The notes below the pieces were generated by a model. The model had not been told where the DNA came from. It ran no database searches and saw only the letters and a list, made by a program, of their open reading frames with translations. Shown piece by piece: positions 34,005 to 41,940 of a DNA stretch of 64,000 bases. This DNA is from Azoarcus olearius. Its GTDB lineage: Bacteria > Pseudomonadota > Gammaproteobacteria > Burkholderiales > Rhodocyclaceae. Numbering within the stretch: position 1 is the first letter of the stretch; the number at the start of each line of letters is the position of its first letter. The DNA is taken from assembly GCF_001682385.1 (NCBI RefSeq), contig NZ_CP016210.1, positions 2,046,001-2,110,000 of the forward strand. Reading direction: 5' to 3'. The position numbers were made by a program, and so were the translations under genes.

Positions 34005-35219
34005 TCAGCCTCCAGCGGGTGATATCAGGGGGCGCGGCGCGGCGGTTTCCGCGCCGAGGTCGAGCAGTTCGCGGGCGGCGGTGGCCACCCGTTCCGGATC
34101 GAGCAGATGGAGGCAGGCGTGATGACCCTGCGGGCACACACTGCGGTAGCAGTAGCGGCAGGGCACGTCTTCGTACAGCACGCGGCATGGGGTCTTCCAC
34201 GGCGCGTGCTGGGGGTTGGTGAGCGCGTAGAGATCGACCACCGGGCGGCCGAGCGCGGCCGCCAGATGCACCGGGCCGGTGTTGTTGGCAAGCAGCAGCG
34301 CGGCGCCTTCCAGCACCGCCGCGAGTTCGCCCAGGCTGAGCCGGCCGGCGAGGGTGGCCGCGGGTGCGGTGGCGCGCACGCTGTCGACCAGCTCCGCCTC
34401 GCTCGCGTCGCCGGTGAACACGACCTGCGGCATCGCCGCGCCCGACAGCGCCGCCAGCCGGCGCAGCGCGGCGGCAAAGCGTTCCGGCGGATAGCGCCGC
34501 GACAGCGCGCTGGCGCCGGGATGCACCACCATGTAGGGGCGGCCGGGGTCGATGCCGGCGGCGGCAAGTTCGCGCAGCGCGCGCTCGCGGTCGGCGGCGA
34601 GCACGCGGAAGGACATGCGCGTATCCGCGGTGTGCGCGCCGACGTGGCCGACGAGGTCGAGCTGGCGGCGCACCTCGTGGCGCAGCAGCGCGTGCGGCTC
34701 GGGGTCGGGCAGCCAGTCGCTCAGCAGGTGGTAAGGGTTCTCGCGGCAGTGCGCGAGCCGCAGCGGGATGCCGGCCTGCCAGCACAGCATCGCCGCCGGC
34801 AGCGGGTTCTGGCTGTACACGGTGAAGATCACCGCGGCATCGAAGGCGCCCGCGCGCAGACGCTCCAGCGTGGCCTGCAAGGCTGCGGGCGTGATGTCGC
34901 CGCCGGGCATCCACGGGCCGGTGGCGGTGATGACCGCGTCGACCTCGGGCAGGTGGGGCGCGAGCGCCGCGCCCGCACCCGACGCCAGCAGCGTGATGTG
35001 GCGATCCGGCGCGGCGTCGCGCAGCGCGCGCAGCGCCGGGGTCGTCATCAGCACGTCGCCGAGGTTGTCGAGCCGGATCGCGAGGATGCGGCGGGCGGCG
35101 GCCCAGGCCGCGGTGGCGGGCGCGGCTTCCGGCAGCGGCGGCACCACGGTGAGCGGCGCGCCGTCCGCCGCGGCGTGTCCCCGCGCGGGCTGGCGCCGCA
35201 GCAAGCTCACCCGGTCCAT
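34005..35219 (-). CDS. GT9 (heptosyltransferase-type) glycosyltransferase
   Basis: 404 residues. RRILAIRLDNLGDVLMTTPALRALR (about residues 42-67) is the ADP-heptose:LPS heptosyltransferase start; VVHPGASALSRRYPPERF and LANNTGPVHLAAALGRPVVDLY form the donor-binding half. The C-terminus has a Cys cluster (CRYCYRSVCPQGHHAC) not usual in WaaC/WaaF but seen in GT9 enzymes of surface-polysaccharide operons. With the GmhB-like phosphatase directly upstream, a heptose-type residue is plausible. It overlaps that gene by 13 bp. Confidence 0.88.
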   Translation of the reverse strand: MDRVSLLRRQPARGHAAADGAPLTVVPPLPEAAPATAAWAAARRILAIRLDNLGDVLMTTPALRALRDAAPDRHITLLASGAGAALAPHLPEVDAVITATGPWMPGGDITPAALQATLERLRAGAFDAAVIFTVYSQNPLPAAMLCWQAGIPLRLAHCRENPYHLLSDWLPDPEPHALLRHEVRRQLDLVGHVGAHTADTRMSFRVLAADRERALRELAAAGIDPGRPYMVVHPGASALSRRYPPERFAAALRRLAALSGAAMPQVVFTGDASEAELVDSVRATAPAATLAGRLSLGELAAVLEGAALLLANNTGPVHLAAALGRPVVDLYALTNPQHAPWKTPCRVLYEDVPCRYCYRSVCPQGHHACLHLLDPERVATAARELLDLGAETAAPRPLISPAGG

Positions 35220-35863
35220 TGCGGCTGCTCCGCGACGCCTTCCGGCGCGACCCGCAAGGCTTCATCGGCAAGGAGGGTAAACGCCGCCTCGGTGAGGCTG
35301 GCGACAACGTGGTCCGGATGGCGCATCGGCGTGCTGATCCACTCGGTTTCCGAGCCCACGTCGAGCAGCACGGTGCGGCAGCCGGCGCGGCGGCCAGCCT
35401 CGACGTCATCGAGGATGTCGCCGATGAACCAGCTGCGGGCGAGGTCCAGCCCGAGTTCCAGCGCCGCGCGCTGCAGCAGGCCGGGCGCGGGTTTGCGGCA
35501 GTCGCAGTGGCGCGTATAGGCCGGCACGCAGCCCTTGGGGTGATGCGGGCAGTAATAGATGCCGTCCAGCGTCACACCCCAGGGGGCCAGCGCTTCGCCC
35601 AGCGCACGCCACAGCGGCGGCAGCGCCGCCTCGTCGAAACGCCCGAGCGCGACGCCGGCCTGGTTGGAGACCAGCACCAGGCGATAGCCGTTGCGCCGCA
35701 GCAGCGCCAGCGCCGGCCCGGCGTCCGCGCGCAGGCGCAGGCGGGCCGGGTCGACGTTGTAGGGCACGTCATGCAGCAGCGTGCCGTCCTTGTCGAGGAA
35801 GACGGCCGGCGCACCCCGCCCGCCCGCGGCGGCGGGCGGGTCGCATGCGCGGCTCAGGGCCAC
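35207..35863 (-). CDS. HAD-IIIA phosphatase (GmhB-like heptose bisphosphate phosphatase), GTG start
   Basis: 218 residues. Start is GTG 35863, inside the end of the SDR gene with GGGAGAG upstream; no ATG fits. FLDKDGTLLHDVPYN carries the DxD nucleophile pair, VSNQAGVALGRF motif II, and YYCPHHPKGC...HCDCRKPAPGLL the zinc-binding Cys/His site diagnostic of GmhB, then FIGDILDDVEAG. GmhB removes the C7 phosphate of D-glycero-D-manno-heptose 1,7-bisphosphate on the way to ADP- or GDP-heptose. Other kinase and nucleotidyltransferase steps of that route are not in the window. Confidence 0.86.
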   Translation of the reverse strand: MALSRACDPPAAAGGRGAPAVFLDKDGTLLHDVPYNVDPARLRLRADAGPALALLRRNGYRLVLVSNQAGVALGRFDEAALPPLWRALGEALAPWGVTLDGIYYCPHHPKGCVPAYTRHCDCRKPAPGLLQRAALELGLDLARSWFIGDILDDVEAGRRAGCRTVLLDVGSETEWISTPMRHPDHVVASLTEAAFTLLADEALRVAPEGVAEQPQWTG

Positions 35864-36594
35864 GAGGTCTCTCCCATCGGCAGCACCGAGATCTCCGGCA
35901 CGACGCTGCCCGCCGGCATCTGCAGCACCTGCAGCACCGCATTGGCCACCGACTCCGGCGGCTGCAGGGTGTTGACGTCGATATCGGGGAAGCGGTCGAG
36001 CAGGAAGGGCGTGCGCATGCCGCCGGCCACCACCGCGGTGACCTTGATGCCGTGCGGGCGCAGCTCGGCGTGCAGCGCGTGCGAAAAGCCGAGCAGCGCC
36101 CATTTGCTGGCGTGGTAGGCGCAGGCGTTGGGCCACGCGCGCTTGGCCGCGGTGGAGGTGATGTTGACGATGTGGCCGCCGCCGAGCGGCTTCATCTGGG
36201 TGACGATCTGCTTGCAGAACAGGAAGGGCGCACGCAGGTTCACCGCCATCACGTGGTCCCACTGCGCGGTTTCCAGCTCGTCGATCGGCTGGGTGTAATC
36301 CACGCCGGCGTTGTTGATGAGGATGTCGATGGCGCCGAAGCGTTCGCGCGCGGCGGCCAGGCAGTCGATCACCTGGCGTTCGTCGCCGATGTCCACGGCG
36401 CAATGCATGGTCTGGTGACCGCGTTCGATCAAGGCGCGGCTGGTGGCTTCGGCCAGGTCGGCGCGCACATCCACCAGCACGACCCGGCAGCCGGCTTCGC
36501 ACAAGGCCTCGCACAAGGCCTTGCCAAGGCCGCGGGCGCCCCCCGTCACGAGGGCGGTCTTGTTGTCGAGCGGTATCGTCGATGTTGTTCTCAT
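35854..36594 (-). CDS. Short-chain dehydrogenase/reductase
   Basis: 246 residues, classical SDR. ALVTGGARGLGKAL (NAD(P) loop, residues 13-26), DILINNAGVDY, NITSTAAK (catalytic Ser) and YHASKWAL (YxxxK) are all present. In this context it may reduce a keto-sugar nucleotide or another precursor of the glycan; nothing in the sequence fixes the substrate. Start overlaps the GT4 stop by 4 bp (ATGA) and its end overlaps the HAD start by 10 bp. Confidence 0.88.
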   Translation of the reverse strand: MRTTSTIPLDNKTALVTGGARGLGKALCEALCEAGCRVVLVDVRADLAEATSRALIERGHQTMHCAVDIGDERQVIDCLAAARERFGAIDILINNAGVDYTQPIDELETAQWDHVMAVNLRAPFLFCKQIVTQMKPLGGGHIVNITSTAAKRAWPNACAYHASKWALLGFSHALHAELRPHGIKVTAVVAGGMRTPFLLDRFPDIDVNTLQPPESVANAVLQVLQMPAGSVVPEISVLPMGETSWP

Positions 36595-37850
36595 AGGCCC
36601 ATCATCCTTTCCGTAAGTTGGACTGCACGCGGTTGGTGCAGCGCGCCGTACACCGACGCAAGCGAGGCGGCAACGCGCTGCCAGGTGAATTTGCTGCGGA
36701 CGCGGCGGATGCCGGCGCGTCCGAAGGTGCGTGCCCGCTCCGGGTCGGCCTGCAGGCGGGCGAGGCGGTCGGCCAGTTGCACCGGGTCGTGCGGCGGCAC
36801 CAGGAAGCCGGTGGTGCCATTGACCACGGTGTGGCGGATGCCGCCGACCGCGGCGCCGATGACCGGGCAGCCGCAGGCCATGGCCTCCAGCGGGGTGATG
36901 CCGAAGGGCTCGTACCAGGGGGTGGTCACGAAGACGTCGGCGGCGCAGTAGTAGTCGCGCAGGCAATGCCGTTCGCGGCGCCCGGTGAACACCACCTGCG
37001 CGCTCACACCTTCGTCCTCGGCGATCTGCTGCAGGCGGCCGATTTCCGGCGTGCGCAGCGGATCGGGTTCCGCTGTTTCGCCGCCCACCACCAGCAGGCG
37101 CGCGGCCACGCCGTGCCGGCGGCGCAGTTCGCCCACCGCGCGGATCACATTGTCGATGCCCTTGCGCGGCACCATGCGGCCGAGCTGCAGTACCACGAAC
37201 TCGTCCTCGGCCAGCCCCAGCCGGGCGCGCGCGCCTTCGCTCGGGCCCAGCTCGGCGGTATCCACCCCGCAGGGCACGATGTCGATGCGCTCGCGCTCGG
37301 CGCCGTACAGGCGGATCAGGTCGTCGCGGTCCTGCGGGCACTCGGCGATGATGCGGTCGGCACTGGCGACGAGGGCCTCCTCGATCTGCAGCCGCTCTTC
37401 CGGAAAGCCGTCGGCGCTGCCCTGATGGCGACGGCGCACCTTGCCGAGCGCGTGGAAGGTGACCACCAGCGGCAGGCCGAAGTCCTCGCGCAGGCGCATG
37501 CCCACCAGCCCCGACATGAAGAAGTTGGCGTGCACGATGTCGTAGGGCCGCCCCGGCGCCAGGCAGCGCGCGGCGATGCCGTCGCCGAAGGCGCTCATGT
37601 AGGGCAGCAGCTGTTCCTTGGGGACGAAGTGCGGCGGTCCGGCGGGCACCGGCATCACGCGCACGTTGGGGGCGAAGTCGATGACCGCCGGCAGCGCGGG
37701 GTCGTCGCGGCGGGTGAACACATCGACGGTATGGCCGGCGCGGCCGAGTTCGCGGGCGACGTAGGCGACATACACGTTCTGCCCGCCACTGTCCGTTCCC
37801 CCTTGAACGGCGAGGGGCGACGCGTGTTCGCTGATCAATGCAATATTCAT
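36591..37850 (-). CDS. GT4 glycosyltransferase, first gene of the polysaccharide operon
   Basis: 419 residues. Start ATG 37850 gives MNIALISEHASPLAVQGGTDSGGQNVYVA, the canonical opening of sucrose-synthase/MshA-like GT4 enzymes; the upstream frame is discarded. The Shine-Dalgarno is weak. LQLGRMVPRKGIDNVI and TTPWYEPFGITPLEAMACGCPVIGAAVGG (EX7E, near residue 325) form the donor site. It likely starts or extends the repeat unit. A sigma-54-like element lies 40 bp upstream. Seven genes follow on the same strand with overlaps or gaps of 25 bp or less. Confidence 0.9.
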   Translation of the reverse strand: MNIALISEHASPLAVQGGTDSGGQNVYVAYVARELGRAGHTVDVFTRRDDPALPAVIDFAPNVRVMPVPAGPPHFVPKEQLLPYMSAFGDGIAARCLAPGRPYDIVHANFFMSGLVGMRLREDFGLPLVVTFHALGKVRRRHQGSADGFPEERLQIEEALVASADRIIAECPQDRDDLIRLYGAERERIDIVPCGVDTAELGPSEGARARLGLAEDEFVVLQLGRMVPRKGIDNVIRAVGELRRRHGVAARLLVVGGETAEPDPLRTPEIGRLQQIAEDEGVSAQVVFTGRRERHCLRDYYCAADVFVTTPWYEPFGITPLEAMACGCPVIGAAVGGIRHTVVNGTTGFLVPPHDPVQLADRLARLQADPERARTFGRAGIRRVRSKFTWQRVAASLASVYGALHQPRAVQLTERMMGL

Positions 37851-37889
37851 GGGAGCGCCTATGTCGCAGGAATGGGTGATCGCTGCTTC

Positions 37890-37905
37890 GGCAAACGCTG
37901 TGCCC
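37890..37905 (-). promoter_or_regulatory. Candidate sigma-54 promoter of the polysaccharide operon
   Basis: The minus strand reads GGGCACA-GCGT-TTGCC, keeping GGCAC and TTGC with GG-N10-GC spacing. The GT4 start codon is 40 bp downstream, giving a 5' leader of about 28 bases. Confidence 0.6.
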
Positions 37906-37945
37906 GGATTGGGGGGGCGGGTGGCGATGGCGCTGCTGCTTTTTT

Positions 37946-37995
37946 GCGCAGTGGCTCGTGTAAGTTCGTCCGGCGCGCGGAAAAACTTACTGCGC
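37946..37995. promoter_or_regulatory. Bulged inverted repeat between divergent genes, possible shared operator
   Basis: GTAAGTT at 37960-37966 and AACTTAC at 37984-37990 are perfect inverted arms 17 bp apart, and the outer GCGCAGT (37946) pairs with ACTGCGC (37988) with an eight-base bulge. The GTAAG-N21-CTTAC frame (31 bp) is the same as at 40570-40600. It lies 55 bp from the promoter facing left and 88 bp from the one facing right. Confidence 0.4.
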
Positions 37996-38077
37996 CGCAA
38001 CGCGGGCCGCCCGCACCGGCTGGCCGCGGCGGCCCGGGGGGCGTCGGAAGGACGGCTTCGGCAGCGCCGACAGGGGC

Positions 38078-38093
38078 GGGAACGCGGACTGCA
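38078..38093 (+). promoter_or_regulatory. Weak sigma-54-like element before the 38105 gene
   Basis: GGGAACG-CGGA-CTGCA has GG-N10-GC spacing but two substitutions in the boxes. Only 12 bp separate it from the ATG at 38105, so transcripts would be leaderless or the true start lies further in. Confidence 0.25.
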
Positions 38094-38104
38094 GGATCGC
38101 CACC

Positions 38105-38446
38105 ATGAAGCCCGCCGATTGCCTATCCATCCTGCGTCGCGCGCTGTGGCGCGCCGCCCTCCTGATGCGCCGTGGCGCGGACACGGAGGTCGATCTCTAT
38201 GCCGAGATGAGCCGTGGCGCCATCGTCGGATGCGTTGCCGCCGCGTTGATCGCGCTGGAGTTTCCGGCCGCCGGCATGGTGGGGATGGCGATGGCGGGCT
38301 TCTGCATCGGCAGCGTCATCGGACTGCTGCTGTTCACCAGTACCGCCGTGCTGCCGGAAGACCCGGTGCTGCCGCCCGCGCCCGGGCAGGAGCGCATCCG
38401 TCCGGCGTGCCGCGGGCTGCGCTTTCAGCGTATCCGGTCGCGGTAG
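38105..38446 (+). CDS. Small membrane protein, function unknown
   Basis: 113 residues, no recognised family. An amphipathic Arg-rich N-terminus is followed by two hydrophobic segments (GAIVGCVAAALIALEF and MVGMAMAGFCIGSVIGLLLF, about residues 38-80) and a Pro-rich polar tail. The last 22 bases overlap the convergent DUF421 gene. A start further in (MSRGAIVGC, residue 35) is possible. The preceding 254-bp spacer carries two sigma-54-like sites and an inverted repeat. Confidence 0.55.
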   Translation: MKPADCLSILRRALWRAALLMRRGADTEVDLYAEMSRGAIVGCVAAALIALEFPAAGMVGMAMAGFCIGSVIGLLLFTSTAVLPEDPVLPPAPGQERIRPACRGLRFQRIRSR

Positions 38447-38961
38447 CCGCCGGAACCTGGCGCAGTCTCGGTGTCCTGCTCCTTCTTGATCACGGTGATG
38501 TTGCCGTCGCTCTCCATGAACGCGGCATGCACATCGGCGAGGTCGGTGATGCCGTGCTCGCGCAGCTTCGCCATCAGTTCGTCCACGGTGAGGTATTCGC
38601 GCCTGAGGTTGCGCGGCAGCAGCCGGCCCTCATGCACCAGGCGCAGCACCGGCGGCTGCAGCAGCTTGCGCAGCCGCGGCGAGCGGAACGCGAGATAGTC
38701 GAACAGGACATTCCAGCCTAGGATGGTAGAGACAAGCACGATGCCGTCCCCGATCGAACGGTACTCGCCGGCCATCGCGTTCTGCGCCGCATCGGCCACC
38801 AGAACCAGCACCAGCACGTCGGCGACGCCGACCGCACCCATGTCGCGCTGCAGGAAGGTGCGGAACACGAACAGCAGGAACCAGTAGATCGCCGTGCCGC
38901 GGATCATCAGCTCCAGCGGGTTCAGACTGAAGGCGAACATCTCGTGCCAGTCGATGGACAT
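38425..38961 (-). CDS. DUF421/YetF-family membrane protein
   Basis: 178 residues; start ATG 38961 behind GGAGG. Three N-terminal transmembrane helices (LMIRGTAIYWFLLFVFRTFL, VGVADVLVLVLVADAAQNAM, IVLVSTILGWNVLFDYL) precede a soluble YetF domain with RLVHEGRLLPRNLRREYLTVDELMAKLREHGI and the terminal GNITVIKK strand. YetF-like proteins are uncharacterised envelope or spore-associated membrane proteins. A sigma-54-like element ends 38 bp upstream. Confidence 0.87.
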   Translation of the reverse strand: MSIDWHEMFAFSLNPLELMIRGTAIYWFLLFVFRTFLQRDMGAVGVADVLVLVLVADAAQNAMAGEYRSIGDGIVLVSTILGWNVLFDYLAFRSPRLRKLLQPPVLRLVHEGRLLPRNLRREYLTVDELMAKLREHGITDLADVHAAFMESDGNITVIKKEQDTETAPGSGGYRDRIR

Positions 38962-38998
38962 CGCGGACCTCCGCCATGGGATGGGACGAAGGGTCCTG

Positions 38999-39014
38999 TG
39001 CAAGTTCCCTGCCC
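38999..39014 (-). promoter_or_regulatory. Candidate sigma-54 promoter of the DUF421 gene
   Basis: The minus strand reads GGGCAGG-GAAC-TTGCA: GGCA and TTGCA are kept with GG-N10-GC spacing; only the first base and one base of the -24 box differ. The start codon is 38 bp downstream. Confidence 0.55.
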
Positions 39015-39074
39015 AGGATCACCGCCAGCGCGACCGAAATAATTACAAAAAATGAAAACCGGGCGCCGAGTTCA

Positions 39075-39117
39075 GGACGCTAACATCGTCCCGATCGGCG
39101 TCGAGGACGCGACGTCC
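39075..39117. promoter_or_regulatory. Tandem GGACG/CGTCC inverted repeats before the response regulator
   Basis: GGACG-N7-CGTCC (39075-39091) is followed 13 bp later by GGACG-N3-CGTCC (39105-39117), the second ending 13 bp before the ATG at 39131. An AT-rich patch at 39037-39058 lies just upstream. A repressor or autoregulatory site overlapping the leader is a reasonable reading. Confidence 0.4.
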
Positions 39118-39130
39118 TGAGGGAGGCCAG

Positions 39131-40558
39131 ATGCCGCAGGTACTGTTGGTAGATGACGATCCGGAATCCATCGGATGGTTGAGCGAGTTCATCAAGGCCG
39201 AGGGTTACACCGTCGGTTCGGTCGATTCCTTGCGCGCGGCGCGGATACATCTGACGCGTTCGCGCCCCGAGGTGATCCTGACCGACCTGATGCTGCCGGA
39301 CGGGCAGGGTATCGAACTCGTCAATGAATTTCCCGCGGGCGAGGCGCCCGAGCTGGTGGTGATTACCGGCCACGCAAGCGTGGAGAGCGCGATCGAGGCG
39401 CTGCGCGCGGGCGCGACCGACTACCTGGTCAAGCCGGTCGATGTCGAGCGCCTGCGAGGCATCCTGCAGCGCATTCCGAAGGCGGAGCACTTCCGCGCCG
39501 AGATCGGCGAGTTGCGCAACGAGCTGCTGCGGCTCGGCCGCTTCGGCCACATCCTGGGCAATTCGCCGGTGATGCGACGGCTGTACGACCAGCTCGCGCG
39601 GGTGGCCCCCACCTCGGCCTCGGTACTGCTGATCGGTGAAAGCGGCACCGGCAAGGAAGTCTGCGCGCAGACCATCCACGAACTCAGCCGCCGCAAGCGC
39701 CAGCCCTTCCTGCCGCTCAACTGCGGCGCGGTATCCCCGCAACTGGTGGAAAGCGAACTCTTCGGTCACGAAAAGGGCAGCTTCACCGGCGCCGACCGCC
39801 AGCACCAGGGTTTCTTCGAGCGCGCCAACCGCGGCACGCTGTTCCTCGACGAAGTCACCGAGATGCGGCCCGACCTGCAGGTGAAGCTGCTGCGCGTGCT
39901 GGAAACCGGCAGCTTCATGCGCGTGGGCACCAACGATCCGATCGCCACCGACGTGCGCCTGATCGCCGCCACCAACCGCTCGCCGGAAAAGGCGGTATCC
40001 GAAGGCCGGCTGCGCGAAGACCTGTATCACCGCCTCAACGTGTTTCCGATCCACCTGCCGCCGCTGCGCGAACGCGGCACCGACATCGAGCTGCTCGCCG
40101 AGCATTTCCTCGCCGAACTGAACGAGCAGGAACAGACCGCCAAGCGCTTCTCGCCGGAGGCGATCGCCGCGCTGTACGCCCATTCGTGGCCCGGCAACGT
40201 GCGCGAGCTGAAGAACTATGTGCACCGCGCCTTCATCCTGGCCGACGAGGTCATCGAAGCCGACATGGCGCCGGAAGGCTTCCTGCAGCCGGCGCACAGC
40301 CCGGTGCTGACGATCCGCATCGGCACGCCGCTGGACGAGGTCAACCGGCGGGTGATGGAGGCGACGCTGCTCGAATGCGGCAACGTCAAGCGCAAGGCGG
40401 CCGAGATTCTCGGCATCAGCCTCAAGACCCTCTACAACCGGCTCGCCGCCTACAACGCCGGCAAGGTCGAGGGCGATGCAGAGGGGTTCGACGGCGAGGA
40501 CATCGAGGAAGAGTACGAGGACGGCGCGGCCGAGGAATACCGCGGCAAGCGCGCCTGA
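39131..40558 (+). CDS. Sigma-54-dependent response regulator (NtrC family)
   Basis: 475 residues; GGGAGG before ATG 39131. Receiver domain 1-120 with acidic DDD, phosphoacceptor Asp52 (ILTDLMLP), T in VVITGHAS and Lys in YLVKPVD. AAA+ domain about 145-385: Walker A GESGTGKE, the sigma-54 contact loop as GSFTGA (residues about 216-221, where GAFTGA is standard), Walker B GTLFLDEV, R-finger region. C-terminal Fis-type helix-turn-helix NVKRKAAEILGISLKTLYNRL, then an acidic tail (EDIEEEYEDGAAEEY). It activates sigma-54 promoters from upstream enhancers. No kinase is adjacent; the hybrid kinase at 42433 is a possible partner. Confidence 0.95.
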   Translation: MPQVLLVDDDPESIGWLSEFIKAEGYTVGSVDSLRAARIHLTRSRPEVILTDLMLPDGQGIELVNEFPAGEAPELVVITGHASVESAIEALRAGATDYLVKPVDVERLRGILQRIPKAEHFRAEIGELRNELLRLGRFGHILGNSPVMRRLYDQLARVAPTSASVLLIGESGTGKEVCAQTIHELSRRKRQPFLPLNCGAVSPQLVESELFGHEKGSFTGADRQHQGFFERANRGTLFLDEVTEMRPDLQVKLLRVLETGSFMRVGTNDPIATDVRLIAATNRSPEKAVSEGRLREDLYHRLNVFPIHLPPLRERGTDIELLAEHFLAELNEQEQTAKRFSPEAIAALYAHSWPGNVRELKNYVHRAFILADEVIEADMAPEGFLQPAHSPVLTIRIGTPLDEVNRRVMEATLLECGNVKRKAAEILGISLKTLYNRLAAYNAGKVEGDAEGFDGEDIEEEYEDGAAEEYRGKRA

Positions 40559-40569
40559 GCGCGCGCCAT

Positions 40570-40600
40570 GTAAGTCCTACACATCGCGGGTAGGCCTTAC
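40570..40600. promoter_or_regulatory. 31-bp palindrome, candidate enhancer site
   Basis: GTAAGTCCTAC and GTAGGCCTTAC pair at ten of eleven positions around nine bases (ACATCGCGG). The inner CCTAC-N9-GTAGG matches the TAC-N9-GTA form at 9657 and 46445; the outer GTAAG-N21-CTTAC matches 37960-37990. It lies 54 bp before a sigma-54-like element and directly after the response-regulator gene, where a weak terminator role is also possible. Confidence 0.45.
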
Positions 40601-40653
40601 CGCCGCCGGGCGCAGCGGGGGCCGGAAGCGGAGCCGGGGCCGGCGAAACCGGC

Positions 40654-40669
40654 GGGAACGCAAGGTGCA
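40654..40669 (+). promoter_or_regulatory. Possible sigma-54 promoter of the 40704 gene
   Basis: GGGAACG-CAAG-GTGCA has exact GG-N10-GC spacing but one change in each box. The start codon is 35 bp downstream. Confidence 0.35.
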
Positions 40670-40703
40670 CGACATACGGCTCTGTGCCAGTAAGGAGCCC
40701 GTC

Positions 40704-41054
40704 ATGAAATCGCCGCCGAAAAAGGACGAAACCGGCCGTTTCCCCGTGGCCGACACCGAAGACACCAATGTGACGCGCCCGCCGCGCGAGGACGAACTGC
40801 CCTTGCCGTTCGAACGCGACGAGGCGCCCGATACCCCGCCCGATGCGCGCGAGGAAGGCCGCCCGCGGCAAGTGATCGAGCAGGCCGCAAGCGATGTCGC
40901 GCGCGGCCTGGTGGATACCGAACGGCGCGGCATTCCGACCGATGTGCCGGCGTCCGCGCCGCCGCCCGAACATTCGCCCGGCGCCTCCGTGCCGGAAGAA
41001 GGCGTCGATGTGGCCGGGCACAGCCGCAGCCGGCGGCCGGACCACAAGGCGTAG
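40704..41054 (+). CDS. Small hydrophilic protein, function unknown
   Basis: 116 residues, start ATG 40704 behind AAGGAG. The sequence is almost free of hydrophobic runs, rich in Pro, Glu, Asp and Arg (DELPLPFERDEAPDTPPDAREEG), and ends in a basic HSRSRRPDHKA. It is probably disordered. No family recognised. A good ribosome site and the promoter-like elements upstream argue that it is real. The 201 bp after it hold no gene but contain a strong sigma-54-like element. Confidence 0.6.
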   Translation: MKSPPKKDETGRFPVADTEDTNVTRPPREDELPLPFERDEAPDTPPDAREEGRPRQVIEQAASDVARGLVDTERRGIPTDVPASAPPPEHSPGASVPEEGVDVAGHSRSRRPDHKA

Positions 41055-41165
41055 CGCGGTGGCCGGGCGGCGGAACCTCGCGGCGCCGCCTGCGTGTCGA
41101 AGGGCCGTGGGCGCAGTGCGCGGCGCGCGCAATGACAGCGGTTTCACCCGCGGCCCATGGGCGCC

Positions 41166-41181
41166 GGGCATGCGCATTGCA
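41166..41181 (+). promoter_or_regulatory. Candidate sigma-54 promoter of the ElaB/YqjD-YqjE cluster
   Basis: GGGCATG-CGCA-TTGCA keeps the full TTGCA box and GGCA.G with GG-N10-GC spacing. The start codon at 41256 is 74 bp downstream. Confidence 0.55.
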
Positions 41182-41255
41182 GGTGGCGTCGCGCTGCCAG
41201 CCGTGATTTCCCCCCGTCCCCGGCAGCGGGCGGACATGAGAATGGAGGAATGACC

Positions 41256-41549
41256 ATGCAGTCGACAACGACAGGACCCACCACCCTCACCGGCGCTTCC
41301 GAACAAGGGGCGGCCCGCATCGAGCGGCTCTCCGGCGATGCCCACGAGGCGGTGAACCGGATGGCGGAAAAGACCGCCTCCACCGTGCGGGATCTCGGCG
41401 CCAAGGGCGAGGAAATGCGCCAGCACTGGATGGAGACCCAGGATTACTGGGTTGGCAGCGCGCGCGAATGCGTGCGCACCCATCCGATCGCGTCGGTTGC
41501 CATCGCGGTCGGCGTGGGCATGCTGCTCAGTCGCCTCACTTCGCACTGA
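41256..41549 (+). CDS. ElaB/YqjD/DUF883-family ribosome- or membrane-anchored protein
   Basis: 97 residues. ATG 41256 is preferred over ATG 41250 because GGAGG then has normal spacing. A polar helical N-terminus (HEAVNRMAEKTASTVRDLGAKGEEMRQHW) leads to the family's C-terminal anchor ECVRTHPIASVAIAVGVGMLLSRL. E. coli YqjD and ElaB are stationary-phase, inner-membrane tail-anchored proteins that bind ribosomes. The next two genes complete the usual YqjD-YqjE-YqjK arrangement. Confidence 0.8.
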   Translation: MQSTTTGPTTLTGASEQGAARIERLSGDAHEAVNRMAEKTASTVRDLGAKGEEMRQHWMETQDYWVGSARECVRTHPIASVAIAVGVGMLLSRLTSH

Positions 41550-41556
41550 GGCTGGC

Positions 41557-41940
41557 GTGGCGGCGATACAAGGCGAGCCGGGCGCGGAGCGCTTGTCGGG
41601 GCTGGTCGCGCGCGCGCGCCGGCTGGCCGCCGACTTCGCGCTGCTCGCCGTTCTCGACGCCCGCTGCTCGGCACGGCGCGCGATCGAGATCGTGGGCGTC
41701 GTCATCGTCACTTCGGTGTTGCTCGTCACGGCCTGGCTTGCCTTGGTCGTCAGCGTGACGGTATGGCTGCTCGGCGCCGGCACCTCCTGGCCGGGAGTGC
41801 TGGCGATCGCAGCGCTGCTCAACGTGGTGGCGGCGGGCGCGGCCGCGGTGTGGCTCAAGCGCCGCCTGCACGATCTGCCCTTTGCGGCCACGCTGCGCCA
41901 GTTGCGCGGCGAGCCGCCGGTGGGCGGGGAGGCGCCATGA
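41557..41940 (+). CDS. YqjE/phage-holin-superfamily membrane protein, GTG start
   Basis: 127 residues from GTG 41557, seven bases after the preceding stop; no ATG fits. Two long hydrophobic helices (AIEIVGVVIVTSVLLVTAWLALVVSVTVWLL and WPGVLAIAALLNVVAAGAAAVWL) and flanking amphipathic helices match the YqjE/DUF1469 holin-like group that accompanies YqjD. Function unknown. It overlaps the next gene by ATGA. Confidence 0.78.
   Translation: MAAIQGEPGAERLSGLVARARRLAADFALLAVLDARCSARRAIEIVGVVIVTSVLLVTAWLALVVSVTVWLLGAGTSWPGVLAIAALLNVVAAGAAAVWLKRRLHDLPFAATLRQLRGEPPVGGEAP

Noticed and set aside
34005-35219. Naming the GT9 gene waaC or waaF
   Set aside because: The Cys-rich C-terminus and polysaccharide-operon context differ from core LPS heptosyltransferases, so only the family is assigned.
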